Shown: piece by piece, positions 1-8,666 of the stretch
Layout: the number at the start of each line of letters is the position of its first letter
How positions within the stretch are numbered: position 1 is the stretch's first letter
DNA from: an uncultured Prevotella sp.
GTDB lineage: Bacteria > Bacteroidota > Bacteroidia > Bacteroidales > Bacteroidaceae
Assembly (NCBI GenBank): GCA_900541335.1
Contig: UQJC01000007.1
Coordinates: forward strand, 1-57,318
DNA length: 57,318 nucleotides
Reading direction: 5' to 3'
Made by a program: the position numbers and the translations under genes
The notes under the pieces: model-generated
Seen by the model: only the letters and a program-made list of their open reading frames with translations
Database searches by the model: none
Told to the model about the DNA's origin: nothing

Positions 1-3000
1 TTCCGATCTGTTACTGCTCCCGCACAGGACGGCGCCAAGTGTCTGCTTCATTTCTATAAGATGTGTAGTCGTGCGGCAGGCGAAGACCTCACCGACTTCT
101 TCCGTGCACACTGTTTCTTTACGCCGATGAACCAGCGTTTTGTGGCTGACTACACTTCTTCATCTTACACGCTGACCCAGGAACAGGTCGATGCCGCTAT
201 TGCTGAGGTGAAGTCCTGGAATCTTCCGCTCAATCGTCACATCATCTTGATAAACGACTGTGCCGGTAAACCCACGTATTCTCACGACGGAAAGACCCTG
301 CGTCTTATTCAGAACGGTGTACAGGCCGATTTGGGCATGTATACAGACTTTATCCATCCTGAGGCATCTCCCGTTACGGGTTCGTATACTTATCGCTATG
401 CCAATGGTAAAATCGAAGTGAGTGGCGGACAAGGAGGAGTGGGCTTCCTTGCCTACGACGATGAAGGCATGCTTCAGGCCTTTTCCGATAGCTATGTGTT
501 CCCGCTTTCTGAGCGAGCCGCCAAGAAGCTTTCGCTTCATAAACTTCGTATCTATGCTGTGGACGGGGCTGGTCAGCTGACCGAGATTTCTGCCAATGAC
601 TTGATAGGAACTCAGCGTGAATTGCTGAATACAGCCATTGCGAGTACGAAGAAATTCTTGCAACAAGTAGATCCCCAAAGTCGTTGCGTAGGTTTCTATC
701 GCCAGGAAGCAGTAGTGCAGCTCAATGACCTCTTGGTACAGGCTGAAGAAGTGTATGAGCAGAAGACAAAGGAAGCCTATCTCCCTGTTTATTATCAGTT
801 GATGGAGGAAATGGCTCGCATAAAGGAGGCTGCTGATTCACGCATCACGTTCGTCCCGAACAGTGAGTATTTGCTGGAATGTCAACATTCACCTAATAAG
901 TATATTATCACCCAGCCCGATGGTACGCTTCAGATGACGGCGGATGAAAAGCAGGCAAGCAAGTGGCTTTTCGAACAGGTGGGTGAGAATGCTTATTACA
1001 TCAAAGACCCACGAACGGGCAAGTACATGTCAGCTGCCGAAACGGGGAAGGCTGTAATCTTGGTTGAGAGGGCGCAAGCTCCTACCTACCGTATCGAAAC
1101 GCTCGATGAACAGTTCTTTGCCTACTTTGCTGTAGGTTGTGACAAGGGTTATCTCAATTATAATGGTGGAAAAGTACAGGGCTGGGCTAAAATCGAAGGT
1201 ACGCAGAGTCGTTGGCGTTTCCAGTTGATGAGTGTGCAGGAAGCCGAACAGGCTTACCAAGAACTCAAGGTGGCAGCAGATCAAGCTGAAGCATTGGTGC
1301 GCGAGGTGACCGAAATGAAGGAAATCGCGCTGCAGACCCAAGACAGTCAGGCAACTGGTTTCCTTTATTGCAATGCGGCAGCAAGTGATAAGCCAGAGGT
1401 AAATGGTTCGGCTGCCAATGGTTACCATTTGCTTGACAACAATATCAACACCTTCCTCTTCACTGAAGCGAATGAGAAAATTGATTCTGAGGACAAGCTC
1501 GATCACTATCTCCGCGTCGATCTTAAGGAGCAATCCCTGCCAGCTGTAAGTATGCGCTACGTTACGCGTAATGCCGACGGATTAGAGCGTCCCAAGCACA
1601 TTCTGATCGAAGGTAGCCAAGATGGTAGTCAGTTCATTCCCATTCAGGAAGTGACTAAGGGACTTCCCAACCATCCCATTACTACGTATGAAACCGAGTT
1701 GCTCAATGCCAACTATCGTTATTTGCGTTTGATGGTCAAGGCTACTTATGGGGGCAATAAGAGCATGAACCATCCCTATTTCTCGCTTGCATCTTTCGGG
1801 TTGTACAAGCCGGAGTTGCTTGCTCGCTATACGCAGGCCAGTGCTGAACTCGCTGTGCTTTATGAGGCCCTCAATGCGGCACGTTCGGCGATGCTGACTC
1901 AAAAGGGGGATGTCTATGCGCTTCGTCAAGCTAAGGACAAATTGGTTCAAGCATACAGTGCATTTGCCCAAGTTTGTGAGGCGGTTGAACAGGCTGAGAT
2001 CGCGCAAAAACAAAAGCAACTCCATGAGCTCATTCAACAGACCGAAAAGCTGATAGCAGAAGTCGGTACGGTAAAGTATGAGGTAAATCGTGAATTGTTT
2101 ACTTATCATCCCGTTGCTTTACAGGCAACGAATGAAGCGAAGAAGGGGTACGTTACTTCCAACGCAGACCAAAATACCGGTGGCGGACAAGCTGATGGTG
2201 GTGGAGTAGCCGCTTTGTTTGATAAGAATGTTCAGACTCACTTCCATAGTCGTTGGTCGGGAACCGTTGTCCATGAAGCTCATCACCTCTTAATCAAGGT
2301 GGCTGACGTGGCAACCGATGCCGAGTTTGTTTTAGGTTATGCGACCCGTAATCATAGCGGTGGCCCGTTCCCTCAGACCATTCGTTTGGAACAGAGTTTG
2401 AATGGCAAAGATTTTACTACCATTAAGGAGTTCACCCATACGGCTGATGCTTTACCCCAAACGCATGGAAAGGTTTGGAAGTCAGGCAAGATTTATCCGA
2501 CGGATAAGTACCGCTACCTTCGTATGGTTGTGACCAAGTCAACGGTCAATAAGCTGTTTGGTGGTCAGTATTGTTTCGCTCTTGCCGAACTTGCTATTGA
2601 CACTTGTGAGTACAAGACCGAGGTTCGCGCTTCGGTGAACGACGGATTAAACTGTGTGACTGCTGAACTGTTAGGAGCGGTTGATTTGACGAAACTGGCG
2701 GCACAATCCATGGCTCAGCTGACAGTGTCGGAGCAAATTCTCACCGATCAACTCGTTCAACTCCAGCAAATGCACGACTCTCTGCTGAAGGCTAAGAACG
2801 CTTCGGCTGCTTACAATGCACTCCAAGCTTTCAGCCAAACGCCCTATCTGCCTTGTTACGAATTGACAGCTGGTACGAAGGTGGGGCAGTGGAATTCCCA
2901 AGGAGTCGAAGCCTATAATCAGGCTTACCGCCAGGCTGCCGCTTTACTGAAGAACAAAGGAGCTGCAGCTCAGGATTATGCTGAGGCATTAAAGCATTGG

Positions 3001-4008
3001 CAGGAGGCTGTAGCCTCATTGACCGTAGTACAACCCGAAGCAGGTAAGTTCTACACAGTGCGCAAGGCCGATGTAAAGGGCAATCTCTTCCTTTATGCCG
3101 ATGCGGATAATGTGCTTCAACTCAGTGCTGAGGTTGATGCAACTCAAAGTCGTGCAGCTTGGCAGTTTGTGTCAGAAAAAGGGAAGTTGACTATGAAGAG
3201 TCTTCATACGACTTCGTATCTGCCCGCAGTGATTGATGGTCAGAAATTGCAGACCGAGGTACATGCAGTTTACGAACTGAAGCCCTTGGCGAATGATGGA
3301 AAAGTGGCATTCGCTACGGCAGCCAGCGAATCGCAAGGCTGGTATGTAGAAGAAATTGCCGATCCGACGCAGTTAGGCTATGATCTGACCGTAAGCAAGT
3401 ATGGTTATGCTGGTCTTTATCTTGACTATGCCGTACAGCTCCCTGAGGGGGTACAGGCTTATACTGTGGGCGAGATTAAGGGAAGTACGGTAAAACTCCA
3501 GCTACTTGCAGAGAGTGTGGTTCCAGCTTCAACGGCTGTGATTGTTAAAGCACCCGCTGCAACCTATCGCTTGAGCTATTTAGCGAATGTTCCGGTTGGG
3601 GTTGGTGATAATCAGTTGCGTGGTGTTTCTCGTACGCAATTCATTCAGGCTGAGAACAACCATGCATATTATCTCTTCGGGGTAAAAAATGAGCAAGTAG
3701 GTCTTTACAAGGCTTGGTTGGAATACAATGCTGATGGAAGTATTACTACCGGCAACCAAGGTACTGATCATGGCGGACATTTCAGGGTATCAGCCAATAA
3801 GGTCTATCTACCTTTAGCTACTTCTATCACGGGAGCACCGCTTTCCTTCCGCTTCGACGAAGTGCAGACCGATATTGCTCATCCAACGGTGACAGACGAA
3901 GTACAGACGATTTACGATTTGCAAGGACGTCGTATTCATCGGGTGCGTCAAAGCGGACTCTACATCGTCAACGGACAGAAGGTTTATCTCACTGCTCCGA
4001 GTAAGTAA
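1..4008 (+). CDS. Large secreted M60-like peptidase/F5-8C protein, 5' partial
   Basis: The reading frame is open from the first base, so the N-terminus, signal peptide and any HExxH zinc site lie outside the window. The first visible residues (FYKMCSRAAGEDLTDFFRAH) resemble the end of a peptidase M60 (enhancin/mucinase) domain. Counting from the Met at position 61, a helical linker near residues 200-255 leads to a ricin-like segment (about 265-400). Two discoidin-like F5/8 type C domains follow (about 430-590 and 690-865), then a helical region. The last ~35 residues (IYDLQGRR ... GLYIVNGQKV) form the terminal signature seen on many Prevotella type IX secretion cargo proteins. The inferred role is a surface or secreted protein acting on host glycoprotein, with the F5/8C modules binding glycans. 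The M60 assignment rests on a short stretch; the domain order and C-terminal signature are clearer. The stop is TAA at 4006-4008. Confidence 0.72.
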   Translation, partial: FRSVTAPAQDGAKCLLHFYKMCSRAAGEDLTDFFRAHCFFTPMNQRFVADYTSSSYTLTQEQVDAAIAEVKSWNLPLNRHIILINDCAGKPTYSHDGKTLRLIQNGVQADLGMYTDFIHPEASPVTGSYTYRYANGKIEVSGGQGGVGFLAYDDEGMLQAFSDSYVFPLSERAAKKLSLHKLRIYAVDGAGQLTEISANDLIGTQRELLNTAIASTKKFLQQVDPQSRCVGFYRQEAVVQLNDLLVQAEEVYEQKTKEAYLPVYYQLMEEMARIKEAADSRITFVPNSEYLLECQHSPNKYIITQPDGTLQMTADEKQASKWLFEQVGENAYYIKDPRTGKYMSAAETGKAVILVERAQAPTYRIETLDEQFFAYFAVGCDKGYLNYNGGKVQGWAKIEGTQSRWRFQLMSVQEAEQAYQELKVAADQAEALVREVTEMKEIALQTQDSQATGFLYCNAAASDKPEVNGSAANGYHLLDNNINTFLFTEANEKIDSEDKLDHYLRVDLKEQSLPAVSMRYVTRNADGLERPKHILIEGSQDGSQFIPIQEVTKGLPNHPITTYETELLNANYRYLRLMVKATYGGNKSMNHPYFSLASFGLYKPELLARYTQASAELAVLYEALNAARSAMLTQKGDVYALRQAKDKLVQAYSAFAQVCEAVEQAEIAQKQKQLHELIQQTEKLIAEVGTVKYEVNRELFTYHPVALQATNEAKKGYVTSNADQNTGGGQADGGGVAALFDKNVQTHFHSRWSGTVVHEAHHLLIKVADVATDAEFVLGYATRNHSGGPFPQTIRLEQSLNGKDFTTIKEFTHTADALPQTHGKVWKSGKIYPTDKYRYLRMVVTKSTVNKLFGGQYCFALAELAIDTCEYKTEVRASVNDGLNCVTAELLGAVDLTKLAAQSMAQLTVSEQILTDQLVQLQQMHDSLLKAKNASAAYNALQAFSQTPYLPCYELTAGTKVGQWNSQGVEAYNQAYRQAAALLKNKGAAAQDYAEALKHWQEAVASLTVVQPEAGKFYTVRKADVKGNLFLYADADNVLQLSAEVDATQSRAAWQFVSEKGKLTMKSLHTTSYLPAVIDGQKLQTEVHAVYELKPLANDGKVAFATAASESQGWYVEEIADPTQLGYDLTVSKYGYAGLYLDYAVQLPEGVQAYTVGEIKGSTVKLQLLAESVVPASTAVIVKAPAATYRLSYLANVPVGVGDNQLRGVSRTQFIQAENNHAYYLFGVKNEQVGLYKAWLEYNADGSITTGNQGTDHGGHFRVSANKVYLPLATSITGAPLSFRFDEVQTDIAHPTVTDEVQTIYDLQGRRIHRVRQSGLYIVNGQKVYLTAPSK

Positions 4009-4019
4009 CATACAATCGG

Positions 4020-4054
4020 GTGGAGTGGATTTGTGCTTATTTCAACCACTCCAC
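4020..4054 (+). terminator. Hairpin between the M60-like gene and the small peptide gene
   Basis: GTGGAGTGG (4020-4028) pairs perfectly with CCACTCCAC (4046-4054) across a 17-nt loop, followed by a weak pyrimidine tract (tcctcttt). It could be a weak terminator or an mRNA-stabilising hairpin that uncouples the small downstream gene from the large one. Confidence 0.5.
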
Positions 4055-4080
4055 TCCTCTTTAATAACAACAAGAAAACA

Positions 4081-4251
4081 ATGAAAAAAAGATATGTAGC
4101 TCCCCAATCCAAGTATTATCGCTTTGTATTGGAAGGCTTTTTGGCAAATAGCCAAAATTGGGGTATTCATGAGGATCGTGCGGATGAAGGCTTTGTCGAA
4201 CTTAGCCACAAGTTGGAGGGAATTTGGGAAGAGGAAGAGACCTCTTGGTAA
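4081..4251 (+). CDS. Small peptide, 56 aa, unknown function
   Basis: This short frame encodes a 56-residue product beginning MKKRYVAPQ, with FVLEGFLANSQ near residues 16-26 and an acidic C-terminus rich in E and ending in SW. The ATG at 4081 is chosen because the Lys-rich MKK start matches a common pattern of short Bacteroidales/Prevotella peptides (MKKxYxxP followed by a LExxLAxS-like core). The alternative upstream start near 4033 adds residues encoded over the preceding hairpin. It lies 72 nt after the M60-like gene in the same direction and is followed by a strong terminator, so it is probably expressed. It has no signal peptide or membrane segment. A peptide or RiPP-like precursor role is speculation; no function is assigned. 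Confidence 0.55.
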   Translation: MKKRYVAPQSKYYRFVLEGFLANSQNWGIHEDRADEGFVELSHKLEGIWEEEETSW

Positions 4252-4290
4252 CGTCTAATTTCTCTGTCGACCAATCAGATATAACAGAAA

Positions 4291-4326
4291 AAAACGGGGC
4301 GCAGCATTGCTGCGCCCCCGTTTTTT
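4291..4326 (+). terminator. Intrinsic terminator
   Basis: GGGGCGCAGC (4296-4305) pairs with GCTGCGCCCC (4309-4318) and is followed by six T at 4321-4326. It ends the M60-like/small peptide transcript. Confidence 0.88.
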
Positions 4327-4503
4327 AGTACTTCTTGGGCATCACATTACAGTAGGGGCTACCGGTTTGTAAGTTGTGTATTCTTTGAAAGTCTACTTTC
4401 CTAAGGGGTTGTGAGTTGTGTGTTCATTGAAAACCTACCCTTGATGCCCTTTTTCAGTTCATTTAAATAGTGGCTTTCGTAGTGATTATTGGGTATGGTA
4501 ACT

Positions 4504-4552
4504 AAAACGAAAAAACTCCGAAACGCTCGATAATGAAGCATTTCGGAGTTTT
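4504..4552 (-). terminator. Terminator of tRNA-Phe
   Basis: On the minus strand AAAACTCCGAAA pairs with TTTCGGAGTTTT, and the second arm runs into further T residues. It sits directly behind the tRNA-Phe 3' end. The rest of the 600-base interval from 4252 to 4851 holds only the tRNA, its promoter and an AT-rich leader before gmd. Confidence 0.8.
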
Positions 4553-4557
4553 GCAGG

Positions 4558-4630
4558 TGGTGCCACCAGGAATCGAACCGGGGACACAAGGATTTTCAGT
4601 CCTTTGCTCTACCAACTGAGCTATGGCACC
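4558..4630 (-). tRNA. tRNA-Phe (GAA)
   Basis: The minus strand folds into a complete 73-nt cloverleaf. The acceptor GGTGCCA pairs with TGGCACC, the D-arm contains AGCTCAGTTGGTAGAGC, the anticodon stem AAGGA/TCCTT holds the loop CTGAAAA (anticodon GAA), and the T-arm contains GGTTCGATTCC. The discriminator is A. The CCA end is not encoded (CCT follows). It stands alone with its own promoter and terminator. Confidence 0.97.
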
Positions 4631-4650
4631 TTGTTTCTTGTTTGCGGGTG

Positions 4651-4658
4651 CAAAGGTA
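4651..4658 (-). promoter_or_regulatory. -7 box of the tRNA-Phe promoter
   Basis: The minus strand reads TACCTTTG, matching the Bacteroidetes TAnnTTTG box, about 20 nt upstream of the tRNA 5' end. The -33 element is not obvious. Confidence 0.65.
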
Positions 4659-4851
4659 GGCATTATTTTTAAAATACCAAATGTTGAGCCTAATATTTTT
4701 ATTGGAAAGGGAATGGATGTGAGGAATGGGAAGGATAAAAGTGCTGAAATATAGGAAATAATGAAGCGAATTTATACCAAAGTAGCAACCTCGTGCGTTA
4801 TTAGGCGTAGAATGGAAAGGAATGTTTCCTCTCTCTAAGATCGATTGTTAT

Positions 4852-5943
4852 ATGAAAAAGATAGCTCTGATTACGGGCGTGACAGGACAAGATGGTTCCT
4901 ATCTAGCCGAATTCCTTTTAGATAAAGGATATGAAGTACATGGTATTATTCGCCGTTCTTCGGTCGATTTTCGAGAACGCATTGCGCATCTCGAAGGAGA
5001 ACCCAACTTCCACTTGCATTATGCCGATTTGACGGACTCGATGTCGGTTGTTAAAGTCGTTGGCACCGTGAAGCCTACCGAGATTTATAACCTGGCGGCA
5101 CAGAGTCACGTACAGGTTTCGTTTGACTCACCGGAATTTACGGCAGATGTCGATGCGGTCGGGGTATTGCGCATTCTGGAAGCAGTGCGAATCTGTGGGC
5201 TCGAAAAGACGTGTAAAATTTATCAGGCTTCGACCTCAGAACTCTATGGTAAGGTAGAAGAAGTGCCGCAAAATGAGAATACGCCCTTTCATCCTTATTC
5301 CCCTTATGCTGTGGCCAAACTGTATGGTTACTGGATTGTCAAAGAATATCGCGAGGCTTACCAGATGTTCTGCTGCTCGGGTATTCTCTTCAATCACGAG
5401 AGCGAGCGCCGCGGCGAGACTTTCGTAACGCGAAAGATTACCTTGGCTGCGGCACGTATCGCTCAGGGTAAGCAGGACAAACTTTGGTTGGGCAATCTGT
5501 CTTCTTTGCGCGACTGGGGCTATGCGAAAGACTATGTGGAATGTATGTGGCTCATTCTGCAGCACGACCAGCCCGAGGACTTTGTCATTGCTACGGGTGT
5601 GCAACACTCTGTGCGTGAGTTCTGTTATTATGCATTCAAGCATGTAGGCATAGAGTTGGAATTCCGTGGTGAAGGAATGGACGAAAAGGGTTATGACAAG
5701 GCGACGGGTCGTTGCTTGATTGAAGTTAGCGCCGATTTCTATCGTCCCACCGATGTGGTCAACCTGTGGGGCGACCCGACGAAGGCCAAGAAGGAGCTGG
5801 GATGGAATCCCGGCAAAACTTCCTTTGAAGACTTGGTGCGCATCATGGTAGAACACGATATGGCAAAGGTCGCTGTGGAACGTGAAAGCGAGCGCGTTAA
5901 AACTAATTTGGCCGCTTACTTGGAAAAGGGTATTGTCAAATAA
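4852..5943 (+). CDS. gmd: GDP-mannose 4,6-dehydratase
   Basis: This cytoplasmic NADP-dependent short-chain dehydrogenase converts GDP-D-mannose to GDP-4-keto-6-deoxymannose, the first committed step to GDP-L-fucose. The N-terminus has the Rossmann motif GVTGQDGSYLAE and the family signature HGIIRRSS. The catalytic region has STSELYGK and the YSPYAVAKLYGYW stretch carrying the Tyr-x3-Lys pair, followed by NHESERRGETFVTRKI. The start ATG at 4852 (MKKIALITG) gives 363 aa, the usual family length; an ATG 30 nt upstream would add an unconserved tail. It is followed after 14 nt by fcl and then manC, so the three genes form a GDP-mannose/GDP-fucose cassette. The C-terminal insert around GRCLIEVSADFYRPTDV is normal for the family. 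Confidence 0.97.
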   Translation: MKKIALITGVTGQDGSYLAEFLLDKGYEVHGIIRRSSVDFRERIAHLEGEPNFHLHYADLTDSMSVVKVVGTVKPTEIYNLAAQSHVQVSFDSPEFTADVDAVGVLRILEAVRICGLEKTCKIYQASTSELYGKVEEVPQNENTPFHPYSPYAVAKLYGYWIVKEYREAYQMFCCSGILFNHESERRGETFVTRKITLAAARIAQGKQDKLWLGNLSSLRDWGYAKDYVECMWLILQHDQPEDFVIATGVQHSVREFCYYAFKHVGIELEFRGEGMDEKGYDKATGRCLIEVSADFYRPTDVVNLWGDPTKAKKELGWNPGKTSFEDLVRIMVEHDMAKVAVERESERVKTNLAAYLEKGIVK

Positions 5944-5957
5944 GTAGTCGTACATTC

Positions 5958-6899
5958 ATGGAACTTCAAGCAAAGATTTATGTGGCAGGCCATCGGGGCA
6001 TGGTGGGTTCTGCCATTGTACGTGAGTTACATCGTCAGGGCTATACGAACTTGGTGACTCGTACGCATGCCGAGCTCGATCTCTGCGACCAGCAGGCGGT
6101 CAATGCCTTCTTTGAGGCAGAGCGTCCGGAATACGTGTTTCTTGCTGCGGCCAAAGTAGGTGGCATCGTGGCAAACGAAAGTGCACTGGCAGACTTCATG
6201 TACGAAAACATGATGCTCGAAATGAACGTCATCCATGCAGCATGGAAGAATGGTTGCCGGAAGCTCGAATTTCTCGGCTCTTCGTGCATCTATCCCCGCC
6301 TGGCTCCCCAGCCTATGAAGGAAGATTGCTTGCTTGCCTCAGCCTTGGAGAAGACCAACGAAGCTTATGCACTGGCCAAAATCTCGGGACTGAAGTATTG
6401 TGAGTTTCTGAATCGTCAGTACGGTACGGACTACATCAGTGTGATGCCGACCAATCTTTACGGTCCCAATGACAACTATCATCCCACCCACAGCCACGTA
6501 CTTCCCGCGTTGATTCGGCGTTTTCACGAAGCCAAAGTGGAAGGCAAGTCGAGTGTCACCTGTTGGGGCGACGGCAGTCCGCTGCGCGAATTCCTTTACG
6601 TCGACGATCTTGCCAACCTCTGTGTGTTCTTGATGAACCATTACAGTGGGAACGAAACGGTCAATGCTGGAACAGGCAAAGAGTTGACCATCAAGGATTT
6701 GACCGAATTGGTGGCTCGCGTAGTCGGTTACGAAGGAGAAATCCTATGGGATCCCTCCAAACCCAACGGTACTCCCCGTAAGTTACTCGATGTAAGCAAG
6801 GCAGAAAGCCTGGGCTGGAAGTACCGTACGGAATTGGAAGATGGTATCCGCCTGGCTTACGACGACTTTCTGCACAACCCGATGCGTGCCGAACGCTAA
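5958..6899 (+). CDS. fcl: GDP-L-fucose synthase
   Basis: This bifunctional 3,5-epimerase/4-reductase makes GDP-L-fucose from the Gmd product. The N-terminal nucleotide motif is AGHRGMVGSAIV (residues 9-20). The family signatures KVGGIVAN, FLGSSCIYP and the catalytic YALAKISGLKYCE follow, together with the MPTNLYGPNDNY block. At 313 aa it has the normal length. It starts 14 nt after gmd and very probably shares its transcript. In Bacteroidales GDP-fucose feeds surface polysaccharide and O-glycoprotein fucosylation; no glycosyltransferase is linked here, so the end use is inferred from family knowledge. Confidence 0.97.
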   Translation: MELQAKIYVAGHRGMVGSAIVRELHRQGYTNLVTRTHAELDLCDQQAVNAFFEAERPEYVFLAAAKVGGIVANESALADFMYENMMLEMNVIHAAWKNGCRKLEFLGSSCIYPRLAPQPMKEDCLLASALEKTNEAYALAKISGLKYCEFLNRQYGTDYISVMPTNLYGPNDNYHPTHSHVLPALIRRFHEAKVEGKSSVTCWGDGSPLREFLYVDDLANLCVFLMNHYSGNETVNAGTGKELTIKDLTELVARVVGYEGEILWDPSKPNGTPRKLLDVSKAESLGWKYRTELEDGIRLAYDDFLHNPMRAER

Positions 6900-6994
6900 C
6901 GGAAGGGGCGTGACACCCAAGACGCATCTTTACCTTGTGTCAAGAAAGCCCGCAAACAAAATCATTCGTTTCACCCTCTTAATCCCTCCTTATT

Positions 6995-8338
6995 ATGAAG
7001 ATCGTACTCTTGTCCGGAGGTTCCGGCAAACGTCTTTGGCCGCTTTCGAACGATGCCCGTTCGAAGCAGTTCCTACGTTTGCTCGAATCGCCTACCGGCA
7101 AAGCCGAGTCTATGATACAGCGCATTGTGCGCCAGATAAATGAAGCCCAATTGACAGACGACATCACCATTGCCACCAACGTGTCTCAGCGCGATGCCAT
7201 CCAAAGCCAGTTGGGTAATCAGGTCGAAACCGTTACCGAACCCCAACGTCGCAAGACCTTTCCGGCCATTGCGCTGGCTACGGCTTACCTGGCTCTCGAA
7301 AAAAAGTGTGATCGTGAAGAAGTGATTGTCGTTATGCCTTGCGATCCCTATACCGAAGCCTCTTATTTTGATACCATCAAGCGCATGGCAGACGCAGTTC
7401 GCCGCAATGTGGCCAACCTCGTACTGATGGGCATCAAGCCCAGCTATCCTTCGACAAAGTTTGGTTACATCCTGCCCGGTGTGTGTCAAGAAGGAATTTG
7501 TTCCGTTCGTCGGTTTAGGGAAAAGCCCTGCCGTGAGTTAGCTACCGAATTTTTGGAAGAAGGTGCTTACTGGAATTCGGGTGTCTTTGCCTTCAAGTTA
7601 GGCTACATGATGGACATCGTGCGCAACTATTTAGCGACCGATACCTTTGCACAATTCCGTGCCCGCTTCGAAGAATTGCCCGCCATCAATTTTGACTACG
7701 AAGTAGCAGAGAAAGAAACGTCCCTGGCAGTTCTGCCTTACGAAGGACTGTGGGAAGAACTCGGTACTTGGGGTGCACTCGCCAAACGATTGAAGGATAA
7801 TACCTCGGGCAATGTCTTCTTAGGGCAGCATGTGGAGAATGTCAGCGTCATCAATGAGTTAGAAATACCGTTGCTCTGCGAAGGAGTGAATAATCTCATT
7901 GTCGCCGCCAGTCCCGACGGCATTGTGGTGTGTGACAAGGAAGCGAGCGAACAGATAAAGGATTATGTAACCCACATTCACGCCCGTCCCATGTACGAAG
8001 AGCGTCGTTGGGGCATCTACAAGGTGCTCAACTACGTGAAATACCCCGATGGTTTTGAACATCTGACCAAAGAAATCATCCTCCATCCCACTTGCCACAT
8101 CAGCTATCAGATTCATCAGCATCGTGAGGAAGTGTGGACCATTACCGATGGGGAAGGTTACTTCTATCACGAAGGCACGAAGCGCAAAGTCGGTCGGGGC
8201 GACGTGATGCACATCAAGCGCGGCGAACGTCATGCCATCAAGGCTATTACTCCGCTGACCTTTATTGAGGTACAAAGCGGTGCCCCCTTGGTGGAGGAAG
8301 ATATCGAGCGGTTAGAGTGGCCCGATACCGAAGCGTAA
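6995..8338 (+). CDS. manC: Mannose-1-phosphate guanylyltransferase with cupin domain
   Basis: The N-terminal nucleotidyltransferase has LSGGSGKRLWPLS (residues 5-17) with the metal- and phosphate-binding GxGxRLWPLS pattern. FREKP and NSGVFAF lie in the catalytic half. The C-terminal ~110 residues form a type II phosphomannose-isomerase-like cupin (RRWGIYKVLNY, IHQHREEVWTITDGEG, GERHAIKA, IEVQSGAPL). The protein could therefore be bifunctional (mannose-6-P isomerase plus GDP-mannose synthesis), although the isomerase activity is not proven by sequence. It supplies GDP-mannose to gmd and lies 95 nt after fcl in the same direction. Length 447 aa is slightly short of the classic ~470 aa ManC. Confidence 0.94.
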   Translation: MKIVLLSGGSGKRLWPLSNDARSKQFLRLLESPTGKAESMIQRIVRQINEAQLTDDITIATNVSQRDAIQSQLGNQVETVTEPQRRKTFPAIALATAYLALEKKCDREEVIVVMPCDPYTEASYFDTIKRMADAVRRNVANLVLMGIKPSYPSTKFGYILPGVCQEGICSVRRFREKPCRELATEFLEEGAYWNSGVFAFKLGYMMDIVRNYLATDTFAQFRARFEELPAINFDYEVAEKETSLAVLPYEGLWEELGTWGALAKRLKDNTSGNVFLGQHVENVSVINELEIPLLCEGVNNLIVAASPDGIVVCDKEASEQIKDYVTHIHARPMYEERRWGIYKVLNYVKYPDGFEHLTKEIILHPTCHISYQIHQHREEVWTITDGEGYFYHEGTKRKVGRGDVMHIKRGERHAIKAITPLTFIEVQSGAPLVEEDIERLEWPDTEA

Positions 8339-8346
8339 GGTAAGGT

Positions 8347-8391
8347 GAGTCCGTTGACAAACGAAGTGAATGTGTCAACGGACTCCTTTGT
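8347..8391 (+). terminator. Hairpin terminator after manC
   Basis: GAGTCCGTTGACA (8347-8359) pairs perfectly over 13 bp with TGTCAACGGACTC (8373-8385), followed by ctttgt. The stem is strong but the U-tract is weak. It ends the gmd-fcl-manC unit. Confidence 0.7.
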
Positions 8392-8441
8392 CCGAATCAT
8401 AGGGGAGTCATGCTTCCATCTATATGTTCGGGATTGGTTAT

Positions 8442-8651
8442 CAATGTGTCCTCGTGGTGGAGGAATACACATTGATAGTCCAACAATGTGTCCTCGTGGT
8501 GGAAGAATACACATTGATAGCTCGACAATGTGGCCTCGTAGGTGACGAGGTCACATTTTAATCCGGCAATGTGTCCTCGTCGACCGTCCGGCCACCTATT
8601 TCAGCCTAACGATGTGTTCTTGCTTCCCTGCGAGAACCCATTTTCCCGTTT
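8442..8651. repeat. Five-copy 42-bp tandem repeat with internal dyads
   Basis: The word CAATGTGTCCTCGT or a variant recurs at 8442, 8484, 8526, 8567 and 8610, giving spacings of 42, 42, 41 and 43. Units 1 and 2 are nearly identical. Each of the first three units can fold on itself: units 1-2 pair CAATGTGT with ACACATTG, and unit 3 pairs AATGTGGCCTCGT with ACGAGGTCACATT. Copies 4 and 5 are degenerate, although copy 5 keeps GTTCTTGC/GCGAGAAC. The array fills most of the 328-base gap between manC and the following kinase gene and ends 15 nt before that gene's ATG. Short reading frames cross it but resemble no protein. Confidence 0.85.
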
Positions 8652-8666
8652 CAGTCATTCATTTTT

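Noticed and set aside
8345..8545. Short protein with a repeated 14-residue peptide across the 42-bp array
   Set aside because: 42 is divisible by three, so any frame repeats. It has no start context or homology, and the units decay without preserving the peptide.
8442..8651. CRISPR array
   Set aside because: Units are imperfect and contiguous, without unique spacers, and no cas gene is near. The same holds for the array at 21.3 kb.
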